Below the pieces are notes generated by a model, which worked only from the letters and a program-made list of their open reading frames with translations, did not search any database and was not told where the DNA came from. A stretch of DNA of 64,000 nt from Streptomyces lydicus (GTDB taxonomy: Bacteria > Actinomycetota > Actinomycetes > Streptomycetales > Streptomycetaceae): assembly GCF_004125265.1 (NCBI RefSeq), contig NZ_RDTE01000003.1:1798001-1862000 (forward strand), read 5' to 3'. Each line of letters opens with the position of its first letter. Within the stretch, counting starts at the first letter, position 1. A program made the translations under genes and the position numbers. This document shows, in pieces, positions 1-8,843 of the stretch.

Positions 1-224
1 GGACCACCCACAAGATCGGATTCATCTTCGACGGCGGCCGGCTGACCAGCAAGCAGATCGACAGCATCGTCCTGGACCCAGACGAACACACCGAGGTCGC
101 CGTCAAATCACTGGACGTCTGGAAGAAGGAGATGCCCACGCACTCCTTCGACCGCCTCCAAGCCGTCGCCCGAGCCCGCCACACCCGATCGGTCTGCTAC
201 CTGGAACAGACGACCCTGCCATAG
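1..224 (+). CDS. NUDIX hydrolase, C-terminal fragment (gene runs in from the left)
   Basis: An open frame enters from the window edge (first full codon at 3) and stops at 222-224. The last 73 residues include a GFIFDGGRL stretch followed by an acidic LDPDEHTEV segment. This matches the C-terminal half of actinobacterial NUDIX hydrolases, after the NUDIX box. The catalytic box itself lies outside the window, so activity cannot be judged. A second NUDIX gene starts 73 bases downstream on the same strand, so the two may be cotranscribed. Confidence 0.6.
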   Translation, partial: TTHKIGFIFDGGRLTSKQIDSIVLDPDEHTEVAVKSLDVWKKEMPTHSFDRLQAVARARHTRSVCYLEQTTLP

Positions 225-297
225 GCCGAGGGGAGCGGAGCGCTTGCCCTCTCCGCTCCCCTCGCCCGCCCAGCGTTCCCCTATCGAAGGAGCATTT

Positions 298-1491
298 GTG
301 GACACCTCCGCCAGCAGCACCTCGGCTGCCGCACCCGGACAACCAGAGATGTCACACGAGGAATACGCGCGCTCACGGCATTCGGTCTGGCTCAGCGCGG
401 CGGCGCTGTTCACCGACGAGTTCGGCCGTGTCCTGCTGGTCAAGCCGACCTACCGCACGCAGTGGCTGCTGCCGGGCGGCGGCGCAGAGGCCGGAGAAGG
501 CCCCGATGAGACTTGCCGGCGCGAAGTCCAGGAGGAACTCGGTCTGTCGGTGCCACCGGGACGACTTCTGGCCGTGCACTGGCTCGCGCCCGGGCACCCG
601 GACCTTACCGAAGGAATGCCCTTTCCTGGCGAGGTCCGCTACGTGATGGACGGCGGAACCCTCACCGCGCAGGACATCGCCAGGATGCGTCTGCCCGAGG
701 ACGAGCTAAGCGGATACGAGTTCCTCGACGCGCGGGCGGCGGCCGAGCGGATGATCCCGGTTGACGCACAGATCATGCTGGCCGCGCTGCGCGCCCGGCT
801 GGCCAGCACCACCGCCCACCTCAGCGGAGGCCAGCACGTCGGCCCCGTTCCGCCCCTGGACCGGTACCAGGTCCACACGCGGCCCCGGGCCGGACGCGAC
901 TGGCCCTGGCACCCCGGCCGCGCCCCGGAAGACCTCCCGATTCCTCAGGCGTGGGGCTGGCTGTTCGCCCCCGACGGCCGGGTAGTGCTGGTCATCGACC
1001 CGGAAGAACCGTTGGCCATGCTGCCCGGCGGCACCGTCGAGCCCACCGACGCCTCACCGGAAGCCGCCCTGGTACGCGAGGCCGCAGAAGAAGCACAACT
1101 GACCCTCGGCGACGTGGAGCGGCTGGGCTGGGTCTACGACGCCACCGGGGAGGTCTACGGAAGGATCGGCGAGTGCGCCCGACTGCGGCTGGCCGCGCCG
1201 ATCGCCGAGGCCGGGCCCTCCCTGGTTGATCCAGCCACCGGGCGGCAGTTCGCCCGGTTGCTGGCCACCCCCCCATCAGGCTGCCGCCCTCCTGGGCTGG
1301 GGCGAGCAGGGCTACCAGCAAGCAGAGCACGCGGCACGAATCGCGAGAACACGATGGGGGATCCCGCTCGCCGCACCGTCACCGATCACGGAAATCCCCC
1401 TGAAGGGTTGGCTGTCCTGAGCGCACGTACCGCACCACCCGTAGGTCCTGAGTCGGCTGACGCCGGCGGTCACCCTTCCCGTGGACCTTGA
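298..1491 (+). CDS. Twin-domain NUDIX hydrolase with a frameshifted C-terminus
   Basis: Two NUDIX domains lie in one polypeptide. The first has a full box (GGG, x5-E, REVQEELGL) around residues 58-85. The second is degenerate (GGTVEPTD then REAAEEAQL): one residue is inserted and the EExG glycine is replaced by Gln. The GTG at 298 is preferred because GAAGGAG lies 6 bases upstream; an in-frame TTG at 244 has no ribosome site. At a run of seven C (1268-1274) the frame is lost. Removing one C continues naturally with HQAAALLGWGEQGY and stops at 1420, whereas the present frame runs on as non-conserved residues to 1491. The gene is therefore probably altered at its last 50 residues, or the C-run is miscalled. 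The general family role is hydrolysis of nucleoside-diphosphate-X substrates; the substrate here is unknown. Confidence 0.7.
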   Translation: MDTSASSTSAAAPGQPEMSHEEYARSRHSVWLSAAALFTDEFGRVLLVKPTYRTQWLLPGGGAEAGEGPDETCRREVQEELGLSVPPGRLLAVHWLAPGHPDLTEGMPFPGEVRYVMDGGTLTAQDIARMRLPEDELSGYEFLDARAAAERMIPVDAQIMLAALRARLASTTAHLSGGQHVGPVPPLDRYQVHTRPRAGRDWPWHPGRAPEDLPIPQAWGWLFAPDGRVVLVIDPEEPLAMLPGGTVEPTDASPEAALVREAAEEAQLTLGDVERLGWVYDATGEVYGRIGECARLRLAAPIAEAGPSLVDPATGRQFARLLATPPSGCRPPGLGRAGLPASRARGTNRENTMGDPARRTVTDHGNPPEGLAVLSARTAPPVGPESADAGGHPSRGP

Positions 1492-1545
1492 TCCCCCGAC
1501 GTCGCCTTAGAACTCCTAACAGAATGGCCATGGTGGACTTGGAAT

Positions 1546-2398
1546 GTGTTGGTCAGTCAGGTTGTTGACCGGTGCATGCGCAGGGGGGAACGATCACCGT
1601 GGATCGTGTCCGATGAGTTCTGGACGAGGATCGAGCCGTTGCTTCCGGTCGTGCCTCGTCGTGCCGATCACCCGGGACGCAGGCGTCTGGAGGACCGGAA
1701 GGTGCTGTCCGGGATCCTGTTCGTGCTGTACACCGGCATTCCGTGGGAGTTCCTGCCCCAGGAACTGGGCTTCGGCTCGGGCATGACGTGCTGGCGGCGC
1801 CTGCGGGACTGGAACGACGCGGGTGTGTGGCAGCGCCTGCACGAGCAACTGCTGGCCGAGTTGCATGCCGCCGGCGCTCTGAACTGGTCGAGGGCGGTGA
1901 TCGACGGCTCCCACGCACGGGCCATGAAGGGCGGCCCAAAACCGGGCCGAGTCCGGTCGACCGTGCCCGGCCGGGCTCCAAGCACCACCTGATCACCGAA
2001 GCGCACGGCATTCCTCTGGCGGTCTCGCTGACCGGCGGCAATCGCAACGACGTCACCCAGCTCATGCCACTGATCCAGGCCGTCCCGCCGGTACGCGGCC
2101 GCCGCGGACGGCCCCGCCGGCGACCAGGCTCTACGCCGACCGCGGCTACGACCACGACAAGTACCGCCAACAGGTCCGCGCGGTGGGGATCACCCCCGTC
2201 ATCGCCCGCCGCGGCACCGAACACGGCTCAGGACTGGGCGTCCACCGGTGGGTAGTGGAGCAGAGCTTCGCGCTGCTCCACTGGTTCCGCAGACTACGCA
2301 TCCGCCGGGAGATCCGTGACGACATCCACGAAGCCTTCCTCAGCCTGGCCTGCAGCATCATCTGCTGGCGCCGGCTGAGGAACCTCGCACTTTGTTAG
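1546..2398 (+). pseudogene. IS5-family transposase read in three frames (one programmed-type shift, one likely mutation)
   Basis: The first frame (GTG 1546) gives the N-terminal domain: PWIVSDEFW, EPLLP, GIPWEFLPQELG, then VIDGSHARAMKGG. The product continues in the -1 frame from about 1942 (GSKHHLITEAHGIPLAVSLTGGNRND), then in a third frame from about 2128 (LYADRGYDHDKYR through WVVEQSFALLHWFRRLRIR) to the stop at 2396-2398. The first shift sits on a slippery heptamer at 1935-1941 and is probably programmed. The second, between about 2090 and 2128, has no slippery motif and looks like a one-base loss. The DDE residues can be found only across the joined frames. The element is probably immobile as sequenced unless the second shift is an error. 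Confidence 0.75.
1935..1941 (+). promoter_or_regulatory. -1 ribosomal frameshift heptamer C CCA AAA
   Basis: Read in the zero frame of the transposase, the heptamer is C CCA AAA, which fits the X XXY YYZ rule for -1 slippage. The -1 frame is exactly the one that encodes the next conserved transposase segment. Frameshift-fused transposases are known in IS5-family members. Confidence 0.6.
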
Positions 2399-2404
2399 GA
2401 GTTC

Positions 2405-4216
2405 TTATGCCCGCCCGGTATCTGTGGTGTCGGGCTCCCCAGCCTCGTCAGAGGGGCCAGTGGTGGCGCTGGGCTCATCCGTGTCGGCCTCGGCCAAATG
2501 CCTATCGTGCTCAGGCTCCCTCCCCTCGACGTCAGCGACGGATGAACGCGACGTCCGGTCCTCGATGAACCAGTGGTTCCCGTTACTGCCCTGGTACCCC
2601 TCATAGCTGAAGACGTTCAAATATCCGGGCGATCCGGGTGGATTATGCTTGTTATCCGCAAGAAGGCGACTGTCCTTGTTGTTTACCTTCCTCTCGTTCC
2701 TGAGCGAGATTTTGTCTCCATTCGCGATTACCCGCTTCCCTCCGTTGACATAGATGCCCTGACCATCAGGGACGGTGATCCCCAGAGCCGGCTTAATCCA
2801 CTGTCCCTCCAGGGTTCCGCCCACCCGCAGCGGTCCAGGGATCACCACAGGCTCAGTAGATGCTGATCCCGGACCGCGAAGACTGCCATCGATTCGCGTG
2901 ATTCCATTGAGGATGAGCTCGTTGTAAGTTCCGACCCCCTTGATTTTGGAGGCCTGGATGATTCCCGTGACATCGAGGTAGCCAAGGCGGTCTGCTCCAC
3001 CGACCTTTCCTGTGGCAAATACGAGGCGCATCCTGGCCGCATTGATTTCAGCAGGCGTACCCGTGGGATTATTCTCGATGGTGAGCTGCCCGTCGGATGA
3101 CGCCTTGATCTTATTGACGGTGAGCGTCTTTGCTGCGGCAATTGTCACGTCGCCATTGGCTTGGATGGCACCATCCGCAGTTAGGGTACCGGTTACGTTG
3201 AGAAGGCTGTGGATCTTCAGGGGCACACCATAGGGGCCATACAGGTTCGCGATTCGGACCTTCTTTTCGGTGCCCACGGCATCGACGTCGCCGTTGGCGG
3301 TGAGTGTGCCGCCGACCGTAAGGGCGGCGGTGTTGGTGGGGCTTGTGAGTCCTAGGGGTTCGCCGTAGGGCCCGCCAAGACTCCTGATTCTGACAAGCGA
3401 GTCCGCCGCGACGGCAGTGAGGTTGCCGTTAGCAGTCACATTGTTGACGGCGATGTCGGGGTTGTTGACCTCGATGTACGTGGTGAGGTAGCGGATCTCG
3501 TCTTCGCCCATCTTGGCTTCGAGGGTGAAGCTGGTGTCGTCGACCAGGTCCACCGGGGAGGTCCAGATGCCGTCCTCGGCCGTGGATGATCCCTGGGTGC
3601 CGTCCGGTTTCCGGTAGTACATGGTGTACTCCGCGTGGGGGGTGCCTTCCCATTTGAGGGTGGCCTTGGAGCCACGGCTGATGACCATCGGGTCCGGGCG
3701 GAAGCTGTGGAGGTAGAAAGAGTCGTCGAGCTTTTTGACTTCGCCTCGCCCCTTGCGTTCCTGGTAGAGACCGTCCGCTCCGGTGGTCGAGGTGGACTCC
3801 TTCCAGACGATGTCGACCGGGCCGACACCGCCGTTGACCTCGATGCCCCACAGCTTCAGTTCGACGCTCCAGGTGCCGTCGAACGCGGCGGGCTCACCCG
3901 GCGGCGGCGAGCAGGTGAAAACCGTCTCGTTGGGGTTCCCGGTGTCACGCTCGACGATCCACTGCCGTTTACCGTCGGGAACGGTCAACTTGTAGTGGAT
4001 CAGACCTGGTTCGCTGGTCAGGGCGGATGCCTGGCGGCCGGTCGGGATGTGAACCTTGAATTCCTTGCAGTGCACGGGCCAGTTGCCGCCAGACTTGACC
4101 TTGCCGTAGGTGAAGGTCAAGTCGGCGTACTCCGGTTTGGCGAAGGTGGAGACGTGGATCGGGTCCGAGGGCTCCATGGCGGGCGGGAGCAGCATGGGGA
4201 GGTCGGGATCGCTCAT
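2405..4216 (-). CDS. Large operon protein 6: beta-rich protein with tail-fibre-like repeats
   Basis: 603 residues. ATG 4216 was chosen because it lies just after the preceding gene and opens with MSDPDLPMLLPPAMEP; upstream in-frame sequence is low-complexity Arg/Pro. Residues about 20-150 share a domain with the whole of the upstream neighbour (WPVHCKEFKVHIPTG, then RQWIVE, then AAFDGTW). A middle immunoglobulin-like stretch follows. The C-terminal half carries short repeats of the type TANGDVDAV...VRI...L.GPYG.PL, as in beta-helical phage fibre or spike shafts, and ends near NHWFIED plus an acidic tail. No signal peptide or membrane segment is seen. The DNA for the repeat part (about 2600-3420) is visibly richer in A+T than the rest of the operon, suggesting a mosaic origin. 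It is the last gene of the operon; function unknown. The 3' end abuts the IS5-like element. Confidence 0.75.
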   Translation of the reverse strand: MSDPDLPMLLPPAMEPSDPIHVSTFAKPEYADLTFTYGKVKSGGNWPVHCKEFKVHIPTGRQASALTSEPGLIHYKLTVPDGKRQWIVERDTGNPNETVFTCSPPPGEPAAFDGTWSVELKLWGIEVNGGVGPVDIVWKESTSTTGADGLYQERKGRGEVKKLDDSFYLHSFRPDPMVISRGSKATLKWEGTPHAEYTMYYRKPDGTQGSSTAEDGIWTSPVDLVDDTSFTLEAKMGEDEIRYLTTYIEVNNPDIAVNNVTANGNLTAVAADSLVRIRSLGGPYGEPLGLTSPTNTAALTVGGTLTANGDVDAVGTEKKVRIANLYGPYGVPLKIHSLLNVTGTLTADGAIQANGDVTIAAAKTLTVNKIKASSDGQLTIENNPTGTPAEINAARMRLVFATGKVGGADRLGYLDVTGIIQASKIKGVGTYNELILNGITRIDGSLRGPGSASTEPVVIPGPLRVGGTLEGQWIKPALGITVPDGQGIYVNGGKRVIANGDKISLRNERKVNNKDSRLLADNKHNPPGSPGYLNVFSYEGYQGSNGNHWFIEDRTSRSSVADVEGREPEHDRHLAEADTDEPSATTGPSDEAGEPDTTDTGRA

Positions 4217-4242
4217 GGCTCTGGAACTCCTGGGTGCGGGTG

Positions 4243-4728
4243 TCAGTTGGGCAGGGGCGTGGCGGTGAGGATGGCGTTGCCCGTACGGGGCTGCGGGCTG
4301 CTGTCGCCGAGTGCGGTGTCCTCGGTGATGCGGGTCTGGGTGCCGGGTGGGGTGCTGATGTCGAGAGTGAGGGTGAGTGTCCAGGTGCCGTCGAAGCGGG
4401 CGGGTTCGGCGGGAACCAGAGTGAGGGTGGTGGCGGCTCGGTCGGTGGTGGTTTCGACCAGCCATTGCCGGCCTCGGCCGGGGCCGCGTTCCAGGTCCAG
4501 TCGGGTGCGCAGGATGACGGCTTCGCCGTTTGGCACGGAGGTGCCGTCGGCGTGGGGGAGGTCGAGGGCGATCCGTGCGCACTGGACGGGCCAAGTGGTG
4601 CGGGTGCCCGGGTCGTCGCCGATGGTGAGGCGGACGCGGTTGAGGGCTAGTCCTCCGGGCTGTTCGGCCGTCGCCGGGGTGTATTCCAGGCGGTATGGGA
4701 GGAGTAGGGCTGGGTTGGGGCTGGTCAC
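4243..4728 (-). CDS. Large operon protein 5: small paralogue of the N-terminal domain of protein 6
   Basis: 161 residues starting at GTG 4728, which overlaps the stop of the upstream gene in a GTGA arrangement; the next start is 26 bases downstream of its stop. The motifs WPVQCARIALDLPHADG, RQWLVE and ARFDGTWTLTLTL line up with the corresponding motifs of the downstream protein, so the two share one domain, either alone here or fused to a repeat region there. The composition is beta-strand rich, with no Cys pairs, signal peptide or catalytic motif. A plausible role is an adaptor or cap in the same complex as protein 6; this is inference only. Confidence 0.75.
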   Translation of the reverse strand: MTSPNPALLLPYRLEYTPATAEQPGGLALNRVRLTIGDDPGTRTTWPVQCARIALDLPHADGTSVPNGEAVILRTRLDLERGPGRGRQWLVETTTDRAATTLTLVPAEPARFDGTWTLTLTLDISTPPGTQTRITEDTALGDSSPQPRTGNAILTATPLPN

Positions 4729-7700
4729 GACGCGGTTCCTTCCGGGGCCGGGGTGGAGCTGGTGTGTCCGGGGGCGGCCGGTTGGAGTTGGAGGTAGCCG
4801 GAGCGGGCGACGGGCAGGGGTGCGTCGGGGTGGGAGACCTGGTCTGCGTTGTAGATGAGGTGCTCGTCCCAGTCGGGCAGCGGCAGGCTGGTCGCGGTGC
4901 CGTCCACGGGGATCGGTTCGGCCCAGGTCCAGTCGCCGTGCCAGGCTGCGGGGCGGGGCATGACGAGGGATTTGTCCGGCGGTTCGGCCTGCACGGTGAA
5001 CTCGCGGACGGCGCAGGGCTCGGCGGCGGAGCTGGTGTGTCGCAGCCGCAGGAAGCGGGCGGTGGGAGGTGTTTCGGGAGAGTGGTGGATCTCGGTCACC
5101 TGGGTGTAGCTGCGCAGGAGGCTCCACTGCTCGCCATTGGTGGAGGCTTCCAGGTCGGTGGCGACCGGGGTGCGGGTGCCGTCCGTGCGGCCGAGGAGGA
5201 GGTCGATGGCTTCCACGCGGCGCTCGGTGTGCAGGTCGAGCCGGACCCAGTCGCCAGCTGACGGTGGTTCGGTGCCGTCGTAGAAGGTGGTCGGGTCGCC
5301 GTCGGCCATCGCCGAGGCCGGGTGGCCGGGCTGGGCTTTGAGGGAGGCGGCGGCTGCCGGGGGGCCGAAGCGGTCGGGGGCGAGCAGGGGGTTGAGTCGG
5401 AAGGAGGCGCGGATGCGAGCGAGTGCCCGGTGGGTGGTGTCCGCGTCCACGGAGACGTCGGCGACGGGGAGGATGTCGGTGGTGGCGTGGACGGCGGTGT
5501 GGGGGCAGGCGAGGAGGGTGAGGTGGTGGGTGGCGGGGCGGTCGGCGGGCCGGGCGGGCAGGGTGAGGTGGGCGCCCGTTTCGATAGCGGTGACGTAGGC
5601 GTTGGCCGGGCCGTTCGGGTCGACGGCGTGGAAGCGGTGGTAGCGGGTGCGCTGGTCGTGGTCGCAATCGTCGGCGGCGAAGTAGCCGATGAGGCCGTCG
5701 GAGAGTCGGTCGGGGTCGCCGAGGCGGACGGTCCAGCGGTAGTCGGGGTAGTTGCGGTAGTCGGGGTAGTCACGGTGGTCGGGGTAGGGCTCGTCCGGCG
5801 GGATGAGTGCGCGTTTCCAGCTGGGGTCGGTCAGCGGCTCGCCCATCAGGTCCAGGTTGAGGCGGGTGCGGATGAGGGCGATGGGGCGGCCGATCAGCCG
5901 GGCCGGGGAGCAGTCCTCGGCCGGTGAGGGTTCGAGGATGTGGTCGAGTGCGGTGTCGATCGTCTTGGCCAGCGCTTCGAAGGCTTCTGGGTCGTGGCCG
6001 AGCAGGCCGCGGGCGAAGGCTGCGACGTGCGGGTAGTCGGTGGCGAAGTCGTCGTCCTTGGGGTGGCGGCAGGGGGCGTGCGGGAGCGCGTTCCAGGCCG
6101 TCGTGCGGGTGTTCAGAGCGTCGCGTACCACGCGCAGTTCGCCGAGTGGTTCTCCGTCGGGGCCGTAGACCAGCAGGGTCTGGTCGAGGTGGTTGACCAG
6201 TAGCCATCCGGCCACCGGCGCCTCGGCGCCAGGGAGTTGCGTGGCATCGCCGGCTTCGGCCAGGTCGGCGGGTGGCTGGTCGGTCCGCAGCGGCACGGTG
6301 TCCAGGCGGACCCGGGCCGGTTGGACGAGCCGGGGCGGCAGCTGCACGAAGCGCTGCGGGCCGGGCGGGTTCGGGAACAGGTCCTTGTCCGGCATGACGC
6401 TGTCCGCGCGGACGGGTTGGAACTGGATGGGTTGGGTCTGGGCCGGCTGCACCAGAGAGCACACTCGTCCGAAGCGGTCGATGATGATCAGCTCGATGAA
6501 GTGGAACTGGCCGGCCCGCACCGGCTGGAAGTGCTGCTCGCCGTAGCCTTCCGCTCCGTCGGGGACGTGGTTGGTCTCGCCGGCCAGGGCCAGGATCGAG
6601 TGGTCGGTGACGGCCTGGGCGGCCCCGTCCTGCTGGATGAGCCAGTCGTGGAAGCCGTCCAGGGCCTGGGAGAGTACGTCGATGCCCTCCAGTCCCTCAC
6701 GCATGGCGCGCAGTTGGCGGGCCAATTGCGGCGGGGCGTGCTCGGCGAGCCGACGGGCCTGTTCGCGTAGCACATAGCGGGTGGAGGGGGTGACGAAGGC
6801 GCGCCCACCGAAGGCGTTCCAGCGCCGTCCGCCGTCGCCGTCGCCGGACGCCGCGCCGGTGCCCTTCCAGCGGTAGCGGTAGCGGTCGGGGTCGGGGTCG
6901 CCGTCGTGGCCGAGGCCGAACTCCCAGTTGTGGGTGGAGTCCTGGCTCTGGTAGGGGGTGGCGCAGTGCTTGACCTCCCACTGGAGGTAGAGCGGGAGCC
7001 AGGGCTGGCGCCACACGCGGGTGTATTCGGGCCACGGGCCCTGGGAGCTGGTGGTAGGGCTGGCGACGACGGCGTGGAGAGCGGTGAGGTCGGCCCCGCC
7101 ACCGGCGGCGTCGGTGCGCGCGGCTTGATCGAGCAGGGCGAACTCGGCGACCACTGTCCTGATGATGCCCGGGACTTCGGGCGTGTTGACGGGCAGCAAC
7201 GGGTTGGCCGGGACATCCTCCCAGCCGTGGTTGATCTTCACCCGGGTGAGCAACGCGGAGGGCAGGCGGCAGGGCAGCGGGTCGTCCTCGTCGCGGCCCA
7301 GTGGCTGGGAGGTGCCCGAGCCGGTCAGGGCGAGGACGGGGTCGGCGGGGCGGTAGTAGCTTTGCCGGGGCGCGCGCTTGAGCTCCAGTTCTTCGGCCAG
7401 TTCCAGGTCATTGTCCGCGGGGTAGCGGTTGATCGCGGTCTGGATCTCTTCGGGGGTGAGACCGTGCGGGACCTTGCTACTCAGCCGTTCGACCTCTGCG
7501 TCGAGCTCCGTGACCCGCGCTCCGGCCGCGTGGATCCGCTGGTCCCAGGCTTGCTCGTCGAAGGTGTAGCCGTGGGGCCGGCGGCTTTCGGGCAGGTGGC
7601 GCAGCCACCACAGTGACCACAGTCGCCATTGTGCGGCGGCGAGCTGGTGCTTGGCCTGGTCGTAGTCGTCCTGGTCACGGTTGAGGGTGGTGATCCAGTC

Positions 7701-8843
7701 CGGTTGGGTGGGTGGTGGGGCCTGGGTATCGGCCTGGTCGCTGGGCCGGTTGACGACCTGCCAGGTGGCGCCGCCGTCGTGGCCGCTGAACCAGGACCGG
7801 CGGGTGAGCTCGTCCAGGGAGACCTGCCAGTCGGGACTGTCGAGCTCGTCGGGGTTGCCGTGGAACAGGGCGCGGACCTGGTCGGCGAGCCGGGTGCCGG
7901 GGGTCTGGTGGTCGACGAGCGCGGTGACGGCGTCGGCGGTGCTGTGCCCGATCGCGACCTTGACGTCCCGGGTTTTGGGGCGGTCCGAGTCCGGGTGTCC
8001 GCCCGCGCGGTCCCACGGGATGCCAAGCGCGGTGCCGACGTAGCGCGTGCGGATGATCGTCTTGGGCATGCCGTCGGGGGCGGCCCAGCCCAGGGCCCGC
8101 AGCACGTCGGCCGCGCTGTCGGGGTCGGCGTCGGGGGGCAGCAGGCCCTCGATGTCGCGTGCGGTGTTGAGGATGTCGGCGTCGTCCTGGCTGTACCAGC
8201 CGATCACGCAGTAGCTGACGGTGCACGGCGGCGGGTAGCTCTCGTTGGCCTTGAGGTCGGCGAGGGTGTCGTGGAAGAGAAAGACGTTCTCGTGGTAAGG
8301 GGCGAACGCGGCGAAGGAGGGCAGCCCGCAGCCGATCGCGGTGAGGAACAGCGGGCGCGTGGCGGGTTCCTGCCAGGGACCGTCGCTCAGGGGGTGGACG
8401 CGTCCGATGTAGTCGGCGCGGGGCTTCTCCTTGGGGGAGGCCGGGTCGACGAACGGGGTGAACGCCGACTCGACGGGCCCGTCGTCGGCCTTCTCCAGGT
8501 AGTCGCTGTGGACGAGGAATCCGGCGGCCTTCAGCTCGCCGCGCACCTTGGCGTAGCGCACCACGAGCCAGCGGTTGGGCACCAGCGGGAAGGTGCTGAC
8601 GCCGGTGCCTGAGTCGATCGCGCCGGTGGTCAGGGCCTCGGGCAGCTGCCACTGCACGTGGATGCCCTCGCCCGGGTTGCCCTCGGAGTACTGGATGGGC
8701 GGCTCGGCGTTGCTGCGGAAGTCCTGGGAGAACGTCCACGGGTAGCGCGGACTCCAGCGTCGGAAGTCGTCGTGCAGGGCCACGTCGCGGGTGGCCAGCA
8801 GCGCGTGGACCTCAACGGGGACGATCAGGTCGGTGTCGGTCAT
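4725..8843 (-). CDS. Large operon protein 4: 1372-residue protein with a C-terminal discoidin-like domain
   Basis: 1372 residues; ATG 8843 overlaps the upstream stop by four bases. The first 1100 residues resemble no family I can name, but contain a helical section (around LTTLNRDQDDYDQAKHQL) and many Trp/Tyr-rich strands. Around residue 1020 a short YPDxRx repeat occurs, visible in DNA at 5716-5790. Residues about 1170-1286 look like an F5/8-type C (discoidin) carbohydrate-binding fold: HPASAMADGDPTTFYDG, then DWVRLDL, then RRVEAIDLLLG, then RFLRLRHT. There is no signal peptide, membrane helix or nucleotide-binding motif. Size, order and overlaps imply stoichiometric production with its neighbours; it is probably a structural or ligand-binding component. 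Confidence 0.8.
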   Translation of the reverse strand: MTDTDLIVPVEVHALLATRDVALHDDFRRWSPRYPWTFSQDFRSNAEPPIQYSEGNPGEGIHVQWQLPEALTTGAIDSGTGVSTFPLVPNRWLVVRYAKVRGELKAAGFLVHSDYLEKADDGPVESAFTPFVDPASPKEKPRADYIGRVHPLSDGPWQEPATRPLFLTAIGCGLPSFAAFAPYHENVFLFHDTLADLKANESYPPPCTVSYCVIGWYSQDDADILNTARDIEGLLPPDADPDSAADVLRALGWAAPDGMPKTIIRTRYVGTALGIPWDRAGGHPDSDRPKTRDVKVAIGHSTADAVTALVDHQTPGTRLADQVRALFHGNPDELDSPDWQVSLDELTRRSWFSGHDGGATWQVVNRPSDQADTQAPPPTQPDWITTLNRDQDDYDQAKHQLAAAQWRLWSLWWLRHLPESRRPHGYTFDEQAWDQRIHAAGARVTELDAEVERLSSKVPHGLTPEEIQTAINRYPADNDLELAEELELKRAPRQSYYRPADPVLALTGSGTSQPLGRDEDDPLPCRLPSALLTRVKINHGWEDVPANPLLPVNTPEVPGIIRTVVAEFALLDQAARTDAAGGGADLTALHAVVASPTTSSQGPWPEYTRVWRQPWLPLYLQWEVKHCATPYQSQDSTHNWEFGLGHDGDPDPDRYRYRWKGTGAASGDGDGGRRWNAFGGRAFVTPSTRYVLREQARRLAEHAPPQLARQLRAMREGLEGIDVLSQALDGFHDWLIQQDGAAQAVTDHSILALAGETNHVPDGAEGYGEQHFQPVRAGQFHFIELIIIDRFGRVCSLVQPAQTQPIQFQPVRADSVMPDKDLFPNPPGPQRFVQLPPRLVQPARVRLDTVPLRTDQPPADLAEAGDATQLPGAEAPVAGWLLVNHLDQTLLVYGPDGEPLGELRVVRDALNTRTTAWNALPHAPCRHPKDDDFATDYPHVAAFARGLLGHDPEAFEALAKTIDTALDHILEPSPAEDCSPARLIGRPIALIRTRLNLDLMGEPLTDPSWKRALIPPDEPYPDHRDYPDYRNYPDYRWTVRLGDPDRLSDGLIGYFAADDCDHDQRTRYHRFHAVDPNGPANAYVTAIETGAHLTLPARPADRPATHHLTLLACPHTAVHATTDILPVADVSVDADTTHRALARIRASFRLNPLLAPDRFGPPAAAASLKAQPGHPASAMADGDPTTFYDGTEPPSAGDWVRLDLHTERRVEAIDLLLGRTDGTRTPVATDLEASTNGEQWSLLRSYTQVTEIHHSPETPPTARFLRLRHTSSAAEPCAVREFTVQAEPPDKSLVMPRPAAWHGDWTWAEPIPVDGTATSLPLPDWDEHLIYNADQVSHPDAPLPVARSGYLQLQPAAPGHTSSTPAPEGTAS

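Larger units (their letters stand above)
1510..2404 (+). mobile_element. IS5-family-like insertion sequence, 895 bp
   Basis: Terminal inverted repeats are exact over 12 bp: GAACTCCTAACA at 1510-1521 and TGTTAGGAGTTC at 2393-2404. Both ends are flanked by TTA (1507-1509 and 2405-2407), the size and type of target duplication made by many IS5-family elements. One transposase reading region fills the interior. The right end abuts the stop codon of the leftward operon that ends at 2405. The length is typical for the IS427-like group; group assignment is by layout only. Confidence 0.8.

Noticed and set aside
5716..5790. Short tandem repeat considered as CRISPR or minisatellite
   Set aside because: It encodes an in-frame YPDxRx repeat inside a conserved gene; there are no spacers.
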